Assembly: GCA_037974965.1 (NCBI GenBank)
Contig: JBBPFI010000017.1
Location: 124,001 to 188,000 of the forward strand
Reading direction: 5' to 3'
Length of the DNA: 64,000 nucleotides
Source: Dacryopinax spathularia
Lineage: Eukaryota > Basidiomycota > Dacrymycetes > Dacrymycetales > Dacrymycetaceae
Program-made: the position numbers and the translations under genes
Part shown: in pieces, positions 63,574-64,000 of the stretch
How the letters are laid out: every line of letters begins with the position of its first letter
Numbering within the stretch: the stretch's first letter is position 1
Notes under the pieces: generated by a model
Told to the model about the DNA's origin: nothing
The model's database searches: none
Seen by the model: the letters and a program-made list of their open reading frames with translations, nothing else

Positions 63574-64000
63574 TCACCACCGCCCGCTTGCCCTGCCCGC
63601 TTGATCCTGGTCACCCAGGACTCTGAGCACAAGCCGCTCCCCCGCTGCGATCGGTCTGAGCGCAACAAGTTCTCCCCAGAACATCGTTCTACCAAATGGT
63701 AAGCTCAATCTGGGAACATGACTAGTATGCGCTTACATATTGAAGCGGTAGCCTGCATTGTGCTCCACATTCTTGCTCTCCACCAGGGGAAGGCATCCAC
63801 GGGAGATGATGTCGTACACCCCGCGCATGTCGACCCAATGATGGCCACCGGCCACCGGGATTGGGATCGGGAAGAACCAGCGAAGGGTGCCCCCTGCAAC
63901 GGGGTTGAACGGTTGCAGCTTGGGTTCGCCGCTGGTACGAACCATTTCGGTGATCCTCTCACGAAGGTCCGGCCTCCGCTCGCGAACCTGCTCGTCGACC
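63574..64000 (-). CDS. SET-domain protein paralogue, 3' part (partial)
   Basis: Exons 63737-64000 (open at the window edge) and 63574-63688 form the C-terminal part of a second SET-type gene. The stretch VYDIISRGCLPLVESKNVEH, NAGYRFN, then TMFWGELVALRPIAAGERLV matches the end of the intact gene (VFDIISRGC, NAAYYFNPASFCGELFAVRP, IRAGERLV), with the intron at the same place and phase. The N-terminal side differs (PVAGGTLRWFFPIPIPVAGG, HHWVDMRG), so the two have diverged or recombined. As in the first copy, the NHSC motif is altered, here to ESKNVEHNAGY. Whether the gene is whole depends on sequence beyond the window. Confidence 0.7.

Overview
The window is nuclear DNA from a filamentous basidiomycete, most likely an agaricomycete. 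The evidence is many short (about 45-110 bp) GT-AG introns with CTAAC/CTGAC-like branch sites, a KDZ-transposon-associated cysteine-cluster protein, tandem basidiomycete-style fungal Cys-cluster proteins, a fungal protoglobin and fungal DHA2-type MFS transporters. I cannot name the genus from the sequence alone. Exon models below were built by eye from splice signals and reading-frame closure; most close to an exact multiple of three.

Region 1 (1-15.2 kb) is a repeat-rich accessory zone. It starts with the end of a KDZ-associated gene and holds four lineage-specific genes of unknown function (1.5-3.1, 8.9-10.1, 10.5-13.2 and 13.8-14.9 kb). Around and inside these lie at least 28 copies of a roughly 33-bp motif. 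The copies are arranged in arrays with 102- or about 132-bp periods and occur in both orientations. The zone also holds an 18-bp GA-rich minisatellite, a roughly 55-bp dispersed repeat, and small decayed fragments of the four neighbouring genes.

Region 2 (17-36.8 kb) carries two large paired regulator-like genes (17.3-20.6 and 22.7-26.2 kb). Each has an N-terminal helical domain of about 80 residues and two C-x2-C-x7-C-x(6-15)-C-x2-C-x6-C modules. The same N-terminal domain, ending at the same phase-1 intron, recurs in three small genes (33.7, 35.8 and 47.0-48.0 kb). These five genes look like an undescribed family. Between them sit two tandem 14-TM MFS transporters with identical exon structure and matching promoters.

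Region 3 (37-55 kb) is metabolic. An SFC1-like mitochondrial succinate/fumarate carrier and isocitrate lyase stand head to head, which fits joint use in the glyoxylate bypass. They are followed by an HXXXD acyltransferase, an adenine-nucleotide-type mitochondrial carrier, a 480-bp MITE with a perfect 9-bp target duplication, two tandem aldo-keto reductases, a phytanoyl-CoA-dioxygenase-like enzyme and a protoglobin.

Region 4 (56-64 kb) is a segmental duplication. A membrane RING-H2 ubiquitin ligase gene plus a SET-domain gene (56.1-59.9 kb) is repeated at 61.9-64.0 kb. In the second copy the RING gene is decayed and the SET gene runs off the window. Between the copies lies a broken GH63-type glycosidase remnant whose two halves face opposite ways.
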